A stretch of DNA of 64,000 nt from Gammaproteobacteria bacterium (GCA_022819855.1 JAJEGN010000013.1:32492-96491); one strand, 5' to 3'; counted from the stretch's first letter, positions 1 through 9,275 are shown. Notes: generated from the letters alone by a model not told the origin. A program made the numbers and translations.

Positions 1-2
1 TA

Positions 3-1103
3 CCCGTGCTGCGCCGCGAGGAACACGGCCCCGACGCGGATAACCGGAACGCCTTCGAACGCGTTGACGAGGTCCTGGCGCGCGGCGGCTGCGTGGCCAT
101 TTTTCCCGAAGGCATCAGCCACACCGACAGTCAGCTCTCGACGCTCAAGACCGGCACCGCGAGAATGGCCTTGCGCGCCGCCGAGCGCCGCGGGGCCGGC
201 GTCGCGATCGTTCCTTTCGGCCTGACCTACCTCGACCGGCATCGTTTCAGAAGTCAGGTGCTGCTGCACTTCGGGGCGCCGATGCCGATCGACGAACGGG
301 GTCTTGCGGCTTACGGGAACGATGAAGCGGAGACCGTCCGCGAGCTCACCGCGGAACTGCGCGGACGACTCTCGCGCGTCACCCTCAACGCGCCGGACCG
401 GGCGACCTTGCGGTTCGTTCACGCCGCGCGCCGCCTGTACAAGCCGGTTGCGGCGAAACTCACGCCCGCCACCTGGGTCGAGCTCAGCCGCCGTCTCGTG
501 GATCGCTATACGCGGATCGCCGGCGAGCCGGACATTCAGCGGCTGCGCGCCGGGATCGAAGCGTACCAGTCACGGTTGGAACTGCTCGGCCTCAAGGATC
601 ATCAGCTCGGTCACCCGGTCGGCGTGCGCATGGCGACGACGAGGATCGTCTGGCGCATGGCCCTGGTCCTTCTGCTGCTGCCGCTCGTCCTGCCGGGAGC
701 GATCGTCGCACTGCCCGTCGCCTGGCTCGCCGCATCGGTGAGCTCGCGGTTCAGCGACGATGTCGACGATATCGCCACGCTGAAGGTTGCGACGGCGGTT
801 CTGGCGCTGCTTGCAATCTGTGCGCTCCTCACGGTCGCGGCCGGGACCGCGTTCGGATGGCTCTGGGCGGTTCCGGCGCTCGTATTGCTGCCGCTGAGTT
901 TCCTGGCCGCCCTGTTCATGCTGGCAAAACAGGCCCAACTGCTCGTCTCGATTCGCGGCGTACTTCGCCTTGCGTGGTTGCGCGGCGACATCGAAGCACT
1001 GGTTGACGAGAGGAAGAAACTGGTGATCGCGGTACGAACCACCGTCGACCGCTACTCCGACCCCGACATTCGGCGGATCTTCGACGCGTCGGACTTCGGG
1101 TGA
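3..1103 (+). CDS. PlsC-like 1-acylglycerol-phosphate acyltransferase, 5' truncated by window edge
   Basis: Frame is open from the left edge, so the true start lies outside the window; the GTG at 6 is only the first internal start. The motif FPEGISH near the beginning corresponds to PlsC/LPLAT block III (FPEGTRS), and VPFGLTY is the block IV region. The HX4D block expected upstream is missing because of the truncation. The C-terminal third has hydrophobic segments (about residues 215-245 and 255-300) suggesting membrane attachment. Known role of the family: acyl transfer to lysophosphatidic acid or a related acceptor at the inner membrane. The extended C-terminal membrane region is longer than in simple PlsC, so the acceptor is uncertain. 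It converges on the next gene. Confidence 0.75.
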   Translation, partial: PVLRREEHGPDADNRNAFERVDEVLARGGCVAIFPEGISHTDSQLSTLKTGTARMALRAAERRGAGVAIVPFGLTYLDRHRFRSQVLLHFGAPMPIDERGLAAYGNDEAETVRELTAELRGRLSRVTLNAPDRATLRFVHAARRLYKPVAAKLTPATWVELSRRLVDRYTRIAGEPDIQRLRAGIEAYQSRLELLGLKDHQLGHPVGVRMATTRIVWRMALVLLLLPLVLPGAIVALPVAWLAASVSSRFSDDVDDIATLKVATAVLALLAICALLTVAAGTAFGWLWAVPALVLLPLSFLAALFMLAKQAQLLVSIRGVLRLAWLRGDIEALVDERKKLVIAVRTTVDRYSDPDIRRIFDASDFG

Positions 1104-1137
1104 CGGTATTTCCGAATTTCCGAACCGGGATTACCGT
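1103..1137. terminator. Possible bidirectional terminator hairpin between convergent genes
   Basis: An imperfect stem (ACGGTA plus inner TTTCCG, pairing with CGGGAT plus TACCGT) spans the gap between two convergent genes and overlaps the stop codon of the minus-strand one. There is no long T-run on either side, so termination is inferred from position and symmetry only. Confidence 0.35.
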
Positions 1138-2162
1138 AATTCGCGCCTGACGATCGACGCGCCCGCGGCGAGCGCCCGGAGCTTCCCGAAGGCCGTTTCG
1201 CGCGGCAGATACTTCATGCCGCAATCGGGCGTGACGATGAGCCGCTCGGGCGGCAGGACATCGAGAGCCCGGCGTATACGCGCGGCGACGGTCTCGGGGG
1301 GCTCGATATCGGGATCGTTGAGGTCGAGCACGCCGACCATGAGGGTCTTCGAAGGCAAGGAGCTGAGCACCGCAAGGCCGAGGGCGGGTTGCGCGGCCTC
1401 GATCGAAATCTGGTCCGCAGTCGAGTCCTCGAGTTCAGTGAGAAATGCGTAACCGCTGGCCGGTTTGTCTTTGACGAGCGCGGCGTAACCGAAGCAGAGG
1501 TGAACGGCCGTCGTGCCCGGAGCGTCCGCCAGCGCCCGGTTGATCGCCGTTACACCGTAACGCCGTGCCTTGTCGGCATTCGACTGCAGCCACGGCTCAT
1601 CGAGCTGCACGACATCCGCACCCGCGCCGAAGAGCGCATGGACTTCCTCGTTGACGGCGTCCGCGAAGGCGAACGCCAGGCTCTCCTTGCTTCCGTAATA
1701 CTCGTCGACGGCCTGCTGCGCCATCGTGAACGGTCCCGGCAGCGTGACCTTGACCCTGCGGTCCGTCCTCGCGCGCAGAAACTCAAGGTCGCGCAGTTCC
1801 ACGGCCCGTTTCCGCTCGATCGGACCTGAAACCAGTGGTACGGGAACCTTGACGCCAGTACGGCCGACGATCTCGCCGTGCCGGTCCGGGTCGATGCCGC
1901 CGAGCGCGTTGGCGAACCGGTTCGAGTAGCTCTCGCGCCGAATCTCGCCGTCGGTGATGATGTCGATGCCGGCGCGCTCCTGGTCCCGGATCGCTTCGAC
2001 CGTCGCGTCGTCCTGCGCCTGCGCGAGCTCCGACTCAGGCACGCGCCAGATCTCCTCGACGCGGATGCGCGGCGCCATGAACTTGCGCAGCAACTCGCGG
2101 TCGACGAGCCACTCCGGCTGCGGATAACTTCCGACGACGGCTGTCTGGAGCTTTTCTGGCAT
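1131..2162 (-). CDS. MetE C-terminal-like (cobalamin-independent methionine synthase family) protein
   Basis: 343 aa, about the size of the catalytic C-terminal half of MetE alone, without the N-terminal half. Visible family features are GSYPQPEW near the N-terminus, TLPGPFTM, the VQLDEPWLQ strand, VHLCFGY (His and Cys matching zinc ligands) and PDCGMKYLP near the C-terminus (the distal zinc Cys). Short stand-alone members transfer methyl groups from varied donors, and some act in methionine synthesis from non-folate donors, so substrate is not fixed. The ATG at 2162 is followed directly by the conserved N-terminus. It is transcribed divergently from the molybdenum hydroxylase; the 266-bp gap shows no clear promoter to me. 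Confidence 0.8.
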   Translation of the reverse strand: MPEKLQTAVVGSYPQPEWLVDRELLRKFMAPRIRVEEIWRVPESELAQAQDDATVEAIRDQERAGIDIITDGEIRRESYSNRFANALGGIDPDRHGEIVGRTGVKVPVPLVSGPIERKRAVELRDLEFLRARTDRRVKVTLPGPFTMAQQAVDEYYGSKESLAFAFADAVNEEVHALFGAGADVVQLDEPWLQSNADKARRYGVTAINRALADAPGTTAVHLCFGYAALVKDKPASGYAFLTELEDSTADQISIEAAQPALGLAVLSSLPSKTLMVGVLDLNDPDIEPPETVAARIRRALDVLPPERLIVTPDCGMKYLPRETAFGKLRALAAGASIVRRELR

Positions 2163-2428
2163 CGGTCGATCGTGTTCCGATTCTGCGCCGGCTGCATTCT
2201 ACCGTCGACCGCTTCTTGCAGACCTGCGATCCCCGAGAGCGATCATGACGCACATCGACTGCGCTGCCGTCCGACGACTCGACAACACGGCACCAATCTC
2301 GAGTTTGCACCCGGCACCGGCAGTGCCAAGCCGCCCCGGCGAGGCACATTCGGTGTGCTGCGCGTCCGGTTTACACGGCAGACTGCCGTGGCTATCGTTG
2401 CCCGTACGCGTTCATCGGGGGAGCATGG

Positions 2429-5149
2429 ATGACCGGCATCACGAGACGTTCTTTTCTCGGGCGAAGCGGCGCGGGTATCGCGGCGACTGCAACGCTGCCG
2501 GCGCTCACGGCCGGCCCGCAGCAGAAAGCCGCGGCCCAGCAACTCGGACAAGCCCCACGCACGCGCATCGAACTCACGGTCAATGGCGAAGCCCATGCGC
2601 TTGAAGTCGAGGACCGCTGGACGCTCGTCGAGGTCCTGCGCGATCACCTTGAACTCACGGGCACGCGCGTCGGCTGCGACCGCGGCGAATGCGGCGCCTG
2701 CACGGTGCTCCTGGACGGCAGGAACATCTTCGCCTGCAGCTATCTCGCCGTCTGGGCCGACGGCAAGGCCGTGGAGACTGTCGAAGGCCTCGCGAGGAAC
2801 GGCGTTCTCGATCCGCTCCAGGAAGCGTTCATCGAGCACGACGCCCCGCAATGCGGGTTCTGCACGTCCGGCCAACTGATGTCCGCGAAGGCCCTGCTCA
2901 ACGAGGGCGCCGAAGTCACCGAAGAGAGCGTCCGCGAGGCGCTCGCAGGCAACATCTGCCGCTGTTCGAACTTCCTCAACTACCAGGCTGCGGTCGCTCG
3001 CGGCGAGCCGAGTAATCCAGCCACGGCGGATCCGCTCAGGGTCGTCGGCCGACCGACCCCGAGGGTCGACGCACTCGAGCGCGTGACCGGGCAGGCACGC
3101 TATTCGCCCGACATCCAGCTCCCCGGGATGCTGTACGCGCGGATACTCAGAAGCCCGCACGCGCACGCATTGATCCGCGCCATCGACGTTTCGCCCGCGC
3201 TCGAACTCGACGGCGTCGTAGCCGTGCTGACGCACGAGAACTGCGACATCGACTGGGCGTCCGGCGACCTCGCCAACCGGCGCATGCTGTTCAACAATCC
3301 CGTGCGCTACTACGGTGATGCCGTCGCAGCCGTCGCCGCGGTCGACCGCCATACGGCCGAGGCTGCCGCGCAACTCATCGAGGTCGACTACGACACGCTG
3401 CCGTTCGTGCTCGATGCCGAAGAAGCGCTTGAACCCGGTGCCGTGCCGGTCCAGCCCGGCGGCAACCTCGCCGCGCCCTTCGGCGCACTGCGGGGCGGCG
3501 GCTCACCCGTACCGGGTCCCGCCGTCTACGAGCGCGGCGACATCGAAGCCGGGCTCGCCGAATCGGACGTCGTCATCGAAGACCACTACGTCTCCAAGCA
3601 CCACAACAACGCGCAGATGGAACCGCGCACGGCCGTTGCTCAATGGGAAGCGGGCAAACTCACGGTATGGACGCCGACCCAGGGCATCACGAACTGCCGC
3701 GACGACATCGCTGCAGCGTTCGGCCTCCCGAACGAGCAGGTCCGGGTGATCTGCGAGTACATGGGCGGCGGTTTCGGCAACAAGAACCAGTGCCAGGATA
3801 CGGACCTGATCGCCGCCGAACTGGCCCGACGCACGGAGCGCCCGGTCAAGCTCGAGCTGACCCGCAAGGAGGACTTCCTGTCGATCCACGGCCGCTGGCC
3901 GACGAGTCAGTATTACCGCGTCGGCGCGAAGCGCGACGGCACGCTGCACGCGATCGAGCTGCGCGGCTACAGCGGCATGGGTCCGCACATCAAGAGCAGC
4001 GGCGACATCGCCGGCATCGATTTCTACCAGTGCCCGAACGTCAGCAAGACCGTCCGGACCGTACACACGAACATGACGACGAGCGCGAACTACCGCGCAC
4101 CGTCCTATCCGCAGGGCGTGTTCGGCATCGCTTCGGTTCTCGACGCGATCTGTCACGAGATCGACATGGATCCGGTCGAGTTTCACCTGAAGAACGTAAC
4201 CCGCCAATATCGCGACGCGACGCCGTACACGAGCTACGGGCTCATCGATTGCATCGAGCAGGGTGCGGAAGCCTTCGATTGGGGCAATCGCCGCCAGCCG
4301 GTTGCGGCCGACGCCGGGCCGATCAAGCGCGGCACCGGCATGGCGATCGGCGCGTTCACGGCGCGGCTCGGTTTGAGCAATGCCGTGCTCAGGCTCGACG
4401 ACGCCGGCACGCTCTGGCTGCACGCCGGAGTGACCGACATCGGCACCGGCGCGAAGACGACGCTCGCCATGATCGCGGCCGAAGCGATGGAGATGGACCT
4501 CGACCGCGTCGAAGTCGTCTGGGGCGACACGGACCGCTCGCCGTATTCGGTCGGCGAATCGGGCTCGCGCACGACGAGCCACACCGGGTTTGCGATAGTC
4601 CAGGCCGCGGAGGATCTCAAACGACAGCTCGACGAGCGCGGCCCGCCGGGCCCGGGCGAGGAACTCGTCGCCGAGGCCGCGCCGAACCCGAGCCTCGAAG
4701 GCGAGCAGCGCTATTCGTTCGCCGCGCATTTCGTGGAACTGGAGGTCGATACCGAGCTTGGCGGCGTGCACCTGACGAAGTACGTCGCCGCGCACGACAG
4801 CGGGCGCATCGTCAACCCGCTGACGGCAACGAGCCAGGTCAAGGGCGGCGTCATCCAGGGCATCGGCATGGCCCTGCACGAGGAGCTGCTCTACGACCGG
4901 AGCACCGGCATTCCCGTCAATCCCGGCTACTACGGGGCGCGGATCATGACGCACCTCGACACGATCCCCATCGACGTCGTGTTTGTGGACACCGAAGACG
5001 CGCACGGACCCATGGGCGCGAAGAGCATCGGCGAGTCAACGATCATCCCGGTCGTCGGCGCGATCGCCAACGCCATATTCAACGCGACCGGCAGACGCAT
5101 CAGGGAACTGCCGATCAGCCGCGACCGCGTCATCGGAGCGATGTCATGA
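2429..5149 (+). CDS. Tat-exported xanthine-dehydrogenase-family oxidoreductase, fused 2Fe-2S and molybdopterin subunits (PaoA-PaoC-like)
   Basis: 906 aa. A Tat signal (RRSFLG at residues 6-11 followed by an Ala-rich stretch) precedes a [2Fe-2S] ferredoxin domain with Cys 83, 88, 91 and 103 and a second [2Fe-2S] domain with Cys 142, 145, 177 and 179. From about residue 205 the chain continues without break into the molybdopterin-binding subunit, with GGGFGNK near 445 and GAKSIGES near 864-871, whose Glu is the expected active-site base. In E. coli PaoABC these are two proteins. The start has a strong SD (GGGGGAG, 5 nt upstream). The FAD subunit follows. Likely a periplasmic aldehyde or N-heterocycle oxidoreductase; substrate unknown. 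Confidence 0.9.
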   Translation: MTGITRRSFLGRSGAGIAATATLPALTAGPQQKAAAQQLGQAPRTRIELTVNGEAHALEVEDRWTLVEVLRDHLELTGTRVGCDRGECGACTVLLDGRNIFACSYLAVWADGKAVETVEGLARNGVLDPLQEAFIEHDAPQCGFCTSGQLMSAKALLNEGAEVTEESVREALAGNICRCSNFLNYQAAVARGEPSNPATADPLRVVGRPTPRVDALERVTGQARYSPDIQLPGMLYARILRSPHAHALIRAIDVSPALELDGVVAVLTHENCDIDWASGDLANRRMLFNNPVRYYGDAVAAVAAVDRHTAEAAAQLIEVDYDTLPFVLDAEEALEPGAVPVQPGGNLAAPFGALRGGGSPVPGPAVYERGDIEAGLAESDVVIEDHYVSKHHNNAQMEPRTAVAQWEAGKLTVWTPTQGITNCRDDIAAAFGLPNEQVRVICEYMGGGFGNKNQCQDTDLIAAELARRTERPVKLELTRKEDFLSIHGRWPTSQYYRVGAKRDGTLHAIELRGYSGMGPHIKSSGDIAGIDFYQCPNVSKTVRTVHTNMTTSANYRAPSYPQGVFGIASVLDAICHEIDMDPVEFHLKNVTRQYRDATPYTSYGLIDCIEQGAEAFDWGNRRQPVAADAGPIKRGTGMAIGAFTARLGLSNAVLRLDDAGTLWLHAGVTDIGTGAKTTLAMIAAEAMEMDLDRVEVVWGDTDRSPYSVGESGSRTTSHTGFAIVQAAEDLKRQLDERGPPGPGEELVAEAAPNPSLEGEQRYSFAAHFVELEVDTELGGVHLTKYVAAHDSGRIVNPLTATSQVKGGVIQGIGMALHEELLYDRSTGIPVNPGYYGARIMTHLDTIPIDVVFVDTEDAHGPMGAKSIGESTIIPVVGAIANAIFNATGRRIRELPISRDRVIGAMS
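5132..5149. repeat. Copy 1 of an 18-bp direct repeat at the gene junction
   Basis: The sequence atcggagcgatgtcatga occurs here and again exactly 71 bp downstream (5203-5220). This copy contains the C-terminal codons and stop of the molybdenum subunit and an overlapping ATGA start/stop. Confidence 0.9.
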
Positions 5150-5220
5150 GGCCGCGGTCCCGGCACGGCGCAACGCACGGCCGCGCCGGCTGCGACTGGA
5201 TTATCGGAGCGATGTCATGA
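5146..5220 (+). CDS. Possible 24-codon minigene bridging the two hydroxylase subunits
   Basis: An ATG overlapping the upstream stop (ATGA at 5146-5149) opens a 24-codon frame whose last residues IIGAMS repeat the VIGAMS end of the upstream protein and whose TGA again overlaps the next ATG (5217). GGAG stands before both ATGs. It has no recognisable protein content and probably arose from duplication of the junction; it may serve only to carry terminating ribosomes to the FAD subunit start. Confidence 0.3.
   Translation: MRPRSRHGATHGRAGCDWIIGAMS
5203..5220. repeat. Copy 2 of the 18-bp direct repeat, carrying the FAD-subunit start
   Basis: Identical to 5132-5149. Here the GGAG (5206-5209) acts as SD for the ATG at 5217. 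Confidence 0.9.
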
Positions 5221-6209
5221 AGGCCTTCGAGAACCTGAGCCCAGCCACGCTAGACGAGGCAGTCGAATTGCTCGGCACCGCCAGAGCGAACGGCGAGGTC
5301 GCCTACCCCGCCGGCGGCGGCAGCGACCTGCTCGGCATGGTCAAGGACGAGCTCGTCCCGGCGCCCGACAGGATTGTCGATCTCAAGCGCATCCCGGGGC
5401 TTGACGAGATTCGCACCTCCGAGCGCGGTACGGAGATCGGCGGACTCGTCACGGTCGACGCGGTCGCCCGCAGCGAGGGAATCCGCTCGCGCTACCCGGT
5501 GCTCGCCGAAGCTGCAGCCGCCGTCGGCGCGCCGCAGCTCAGAAACACCGGCACGATCGCCGGCAACGTCTGCCAGCGGCCCTGGTGCTGGTATTTCCGC
5601 CAGGGCTTCTCATGCCTGAAGCGCGGCGGCGACCGCTGCTATTCCGTGATCGGCGAAAACCAGCAGCACGCGATCTTCGGCGGCGGTCCGAGCTTCATCG
5701 TACACCCGTCCGATACAGCCAACGCGCTCGTGGCGCTCGACGCCGAGTTTCAGATTACAGGTCCGAACGGCGAACGAACTGTCCCGGCATCGGAATTCTT
5801 CATCCTGCCCCGTGACAGCCTGGAACGCGAGAATGTCCTTGAAACTGACGAGCTTCTGGTCGGAATCTCGCTACCCTCCACGAGCGCGAACCGCTCCGGC
5901 GCCTACCGCAAGGTCATGGACCGCGAAGCCTGGACTCATGCCGTCGTCAGCGTCGCGCTGACGCTCGACATGGACGGCGAGGTCTGCCGCGACGCGCGTA
6001 TCGTGCTGGGCGGCGTCGCGCCGATCCCCTGGCGCGTGCCCGCGGCCGAAGACATGCTGCGCGGCCAGGGGATCACCGCCGAACTCGCGCAACAGGCCGC
6101 CGATTCAGCGCTCGAAGGCGCCCAGCCACTCGCGAAGAACGGCTACAAGGTCATGATGGCGCGCGCGCTCGTCAGGCGCAGCGTGCTCGAGTTGTCCGGC
6201 GCCGCCTGA
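5217..6209 (+). CDS. FAD-binding subunit of the molybdenum hydroxylase, with extra Fe-S Cys cluster (PaoB-like)
   Basis: 330 aa, the normal length for the CoxM/PaoB family. The FAD-binding stretch PAGGGSDLLG (31-40) and the TGTIAGN motif (111-117) are present. Four cysteines at 119, 124, 133 and 141 lie in an insertion that matches the [4Fe-4S]-binding loop seen in PaoB (YagS) type subunits rather than ordinary CoxM. No signal peptide is visible, so export would rely on riding with the Tat signal of the upstream fused subunit, as known for PaoABC. Start chosen at the ATG preceded by GGAG, 7-nt spacing. No Mo-cofactor sulfurase or XdhC-like chaperone follows in this window. Confidence 0.88.
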   Translation: MKAFENLSPATLDEAVELLGTARANGEVAYPAGGGSDLLGMVKDELVPAPDRIVDLKRIPGLDEIRTSERGTEIGGLVTVDAVARSEGIRSRYPVLAEAAAAVGAPQLRNTGTIAGNVCQRPWCWYFRQGFSCLKRGGDRCYSVIGENQQHAIFGGGPSFIVHPSDTANALVALDAEFQITGPNGERTVPASEFFILPRDSLERENVLETDELLVGISLPSTSANRSGAYRKVMDREAWTHAVVSVALTLDMDGEVCRDARIVLGGVAPIPWRVPAAEDMLRGQGITAELAQQAADSALEGAQPLAKNGYKVMMARALVRRSVLELSGAA

Positions 6210-6289
6210 GTCGTCTGCCCATCGCGGCCCGTTGGCGAGACCGCGGTGAGTCGGGCTTCGCGTTTCTCCTGAACTGAACGCGGCCCGGA

Positions 6290-8032
6290 TTACCGCGTCG
6301 GCGTCATCTCTCCCCTGCCCAGGCGAGCAAAGTAGTCGTGGTGAGCGCGCATCGACATCCGCGCGAAGATCAGCATGATGGGCACGTTGACCCACAACAT
6401 CAGACCCGTGCCGAAGGTTGAGAACAGGTCCAGTTCGTCCTGCGTGCGGATGAACTGCACGGATAGCAGGATCAGCAGGCAATACACCACACGGTAAGGC
6501 ATGACCGCGCGCTTGCCCTGATCGTATTTGCGGAAGAGATACACGATGCCCTGCTCGCCGTAGTATCCCCAGGAAATGATGGTCGAGAACGCGAAGAGCC
6601 AGGCGGCCACCGGCACGATCCAGGTTCCGAGCCCCGGCACGACGCGGTCGAAGGCCTTCGCGGTCAGGGATGCACCCTTGAAGTCGAAGAAGACGCCATC
6701 GACGGCGAGCGTCGGCGTGACGCCGGACGGAGCACTGAATTCATCGAATTCGACGGTCCAGCCGGCGGAGTCGCTGCCAGTCAGCTCACCGAAGACACGC
6801 GATCGCTCAAGGCCGGTTTCGGCATTCGTTCCCGACTCGACGACGACGAAGACGATCGCGCCTTCGCGCATCTGCGCATCGGCAATGAGTTCGTCGCCGA
6901 TCGTGACCCCGACGGGATCGATTCCCCAATCGATGTCGTCGGCGGCGCCTGCCGCTTCTCCGCCGTCCACGACGACAGGCGAGATCGCAGGCGCAGTGTC
7001 GTAAACGAGCGCCGCATCGCGGTTCCAGACGCCGCTCGACAGGATCACGAGTCCGGTTACCGTGCAGACCACGAGCGTATCGATGAACGGCTCGAGCCCC
7101 GACACGACCCCTTCGCGCACGGGTTCCTCGGTCTTGGCCGCCGAGTGCGCGATCGGCGCGGAACCCTGGCCGGCTTCACTCGAGAAGAATGCACGCTGCA
7201 AGCCCTTCAGGAATCCGTAACCGGCCGTGCCGCCGATGAACGCGCCGACCCCTTCGCTCGGCGAGAACGCCTCGGTGAAGATCAGCGCGAACATGGCCGG
7301 GACTTCGGCAATGTTGAGGGCGATCACGAACAGACCCGCGAGCAGGTAGGCCGCGCACATGAACGGCACGATCCTTCCCGCGATTTCGCCGATGCGCCTG
7401 ATGCCGCCGACGATCACGAGACCTACCGCGAGCGTGAGTATCACGCCCGCGATCCAGTGCGGCAGCCCGAAGTAGGTGAACGAGATGTCGGCGACGTTCC
7501 AGGCCTGGAACATGTTGCCGCCGGTTGCCGTCGAGACGAGCAGGGTCAGACTGAAGATCACGGCGACTGTGGTGCCGACGGGTGCAAGTGCGGGCGAGAT
7601 CCGCCTGAAGCCGCGGTGGGCGACCCACATCGGCCCGCCATGCGGATTACCGGGATCCGAAGTGTCCCGGAACATCATCGACTGCGTGACCTCGGTCATC
7701 TTCAGGCACATGCCGACGACGCCGACCATCCACATCCAGAAGAGCGCCCCCGGTCCACCGAGGGAGATCGCGATGGCGACGCCCGCGATGTTGCCGAGCC
7801 CGACAGTCGCGGAGAGCGCGGTCGACAGCGCCTGGAAATGGTTGATCGCGCCGGGGTCGCCCTTTTCGTCGTACTTGCCCGTGACGACCGCGACGCCGTG
7901 CGTCAGCGCCCGGTACTGGCCGAACGCGTTCCAGAATGTGAAGAGCACGCCCACGCCAAGCACGACGAGCAGCGCCGAATCGTGCCAGATCACACTGTTG
8001 ATTGCCGAAGTGACGGCGACGATTGCGTCCAT
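6290..8032 (-). CDS. Alanine/glycine:cation symporter family (AGCS) protein with a large periplasmic-side insert
   Basis: 580 aa. The N-terminal half carries the AGCS hallmarks (HFQALSTALSATVGLGNIAG and a following GGPGALFWMW helix). About 110 residues between roughly 337 and 450 (after VILSSGVWNRD and before GTWIVPVAAWLF) are polar, acidic and predicted soluble, making this protein longer than the usual 440-500 aa. Known family role: sodium- or proton-coupled import of alanine or glycine across the inner membrane. SD AAGGGG precedes the ATG, and the gene starts 10 nt after HupE ends, so it is the last gene of the PPIase-HupE-AGCS run. Confidence 0.85.
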   Translation of the reverse strand: MDAIVAVTSAINSVIWHDSALLVVLGVGVLFTFWNAFGQYRALTHGVAVVTGKYDEKGDPGAINHFQALSTALSATVGLGNIAGVAIAISLGGPGALFWMWMVGVVGMCLKMTEVTQSMMFRDTSDPGNPHGGPMWVAHRGFRRISPALAPVGTTVAVIFSLTLLVSTATGGNMFQAWNVADISFTYFGLPHWIAGVILTLAVGLVIVGGIRRIGEIAGRIVPFMCAAYLLAGLFVIALNIAEVPAMFALIFTEAFSPSEGVGAFIGGTAGYGFLKGLQRAFFSSEAGQGSAPIAHSAAKTEEPVREGVVSGLEPFIDTLVVCTVTGLVILSSGVWNRDAALVYDTAPAISPVVVDGGEAAGAADDIDWGIDPVGVTIGDELIADAQMREGAIVFVVVESGTNAETGLERSRVFGELTGSDSAGWTVEFDEFSAPSGVTPTLAVDGVFFDFKGASLTAKAFDRVVPGLGTWIVPVAAWLFAFSTIISWGYYGEQGIVYLFRKYDQGKRAVMPYRVVYCLLILLSVQFIRTQDELDLFSTFGTGLMLWVNVPIMLIFARMSMRAHHDYFARLGRGEMTPTR

Positions 8033-8042
8033 GAGTCCCCTT

Positions 8043-9275
8043 CTAGATAACCGAAACGGTGCGCTCGAACACCCAGAACGCGGCGACGGAACCGATCACA
8101 TAGGCCGAAAGCTGCCGCGACCAGCGCGGAATCGGCACCGATACGTAACGCAGCCCCCAGCCGAGCAGGAGCACTGCCGCGATGAACATCAGTTGGCCGA
8201 GTTCGACGCCGACGTTGAAAAACAGGAGGGCGAGCGGAATCGCGCTCTGCGGCAGACCGACCTCGCTCAACGCCCCGGCGAAACCGAAGCCGTGCAGCAG
8301 GCCGAAGGTGAACGCGACGATCCACGGAAACCGCGTTGTAAGACTGGCGTTCGCGCCGCGGCCGGCAAACTGCCCGGCGCCGGGCGGGGCAGCGGCGACC
8401 CCGCCCGAGGCCGCGTTTGCGCCGAAGCCGGCGACGTCGACCTCGCCCCGCGCGAGCTCCATGGCGACGAACACGATGCTGAGCGCGATCGTCGCTTCCA
8501 CGGGAGCGATCGGCACGTTTACGAACCCGAGTGTGGCTGCGCCGAGCGTGATGCTGTGCGCGACGGTGAACGCCGTCACCGTGATGACGAGGCGGCCGAG
8601 GCCGCGCACGAGCAGCAGCAGCGCAAGCACGAAGAGCAGATGGTCGATGCCGAGCAGGATGTGCTCGACGCCGAGCACGAGGTAGGTCGCGGCGACCGCG
8701 AGCGCACCGGCTTCCTCGGGAATGACGACGCTCGGGCTTTCGGGCACGAGCCGGTGAGTGAACGAACTGCCGTCGAGGTAGTCGACGCGCAGCAGCACAT
8801 CGGTCTGGGTCGCGGCGAGCCCGTTGACCTCCAGGAGCTTGCCGGGCAACGGCTCGTCACAGCTAATGCGGCCGTGGTCGATCCGGGCGTCTTCGACCGC
8901 ATAGGTGCGCACTCCGCCGACGACCTCGCAACCGGCCGGCACCTGCGGCTGCATCGCGTCGGCGAGCCCGCCGGAGATCGACACCTTCCACTGTGCGTTG
9001 AAGGTGTTCGGCTCGATCTCGGTCAGGCCGAAGAACGCCGGGCTCAGGCGATGGGCGGAAGCGGTACCGGCCACCACGCACAGCAGGACCAGCACCGACA
9101 GTCCACGCAGCAACGACGTGTCGCAACGGTTCAGACGGCCAGCTCGCCGGACAGGGGACGAGGCGCGGCGAAACCAGGAAGGACCGGGTGACAGCCGGTG
9201 TGACTCCGGCGGGATCGGCGGGCGGCCGGCAGCAGCGTGAGGATTGCCGCCGGCTACCGGAAGGCGCAAACCCAT
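8043..9275 (-). CDS. HupE/UreJ family membrane protein
   Basis: 410 aa from the ATG that overlaps the preceding stop (TGATG at 9275). The signature region is the His-rich membrane core (HILLGIDHLLFVLALLL, TVTAFTVAHSITL, FGLLHGFGFAGAL) expected of HupE/UreJ nickel or cobalt permease-like proteins. The hydrophobic signal segment begins only at about residue 56 with a Sec-type cleavage after TASA (74), so either the first 50 residues are a long leader or translation really starts near 9116 (TTG). The protein also has about 130 residues of extracytoplasmic N-terminal domain, as in the long HupE type that usually sits beside a parvulin gene. Metal specificity cannot be read from sequence. Confidence 0.85.
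   Translation of the reverse strand: MGLRLPVAGGNPHAAAGRPPIPPESHRLSPGPSWFRRASSPVRRAGRLNRCDTSLLRGLSVLVLLCVVAGTASAHRLSPAFFGLTEIEPNTFNAQWKVSISGGLADAMQPQVPAGCEVVGGVRTYAVEDARIDHGRISCDEPLPGKLLEVNGLAATQTDVLLRVDYLDGSSFTHRLVPESPSVVIPEEAGALAVAATYLVLGVEHILLGIDHLLFVLALLLLVRGLGRLVITVTAFTVAHSITLGAATLGFVNVPIAPVEATIALSIVFVAMELARGEVDVAGFGANAASGGVAAAPPGAGQFAGRGANASLTTRFPWIVAFTFGLLHGFGFAGALSEVGLPQSAIPLALLFFNVGVELGQLMFIAAVLLLGWGLRYVSVPIPRWSRQLSAYVIGSVAAFWVFERTVSVI

Noticed and set aside
3503..5005. 500-codon minus-strand open frame antisense to the molybdenum hydroxylase
   Set aside because: A codon-bias shadow of the strongly coding plus strand; no domain or SD. The same applies to long antisense frames at 25734-27473 and 27682-29136.
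7145..9191. Plus-strand frames of 300-570 codons opposite the AGCS and HupE genes
   Set aside because: Composition is low in hydrophobics and rich in Arg/Asp/Glu/Ala, with no motif; shadows of minus-strand genes.
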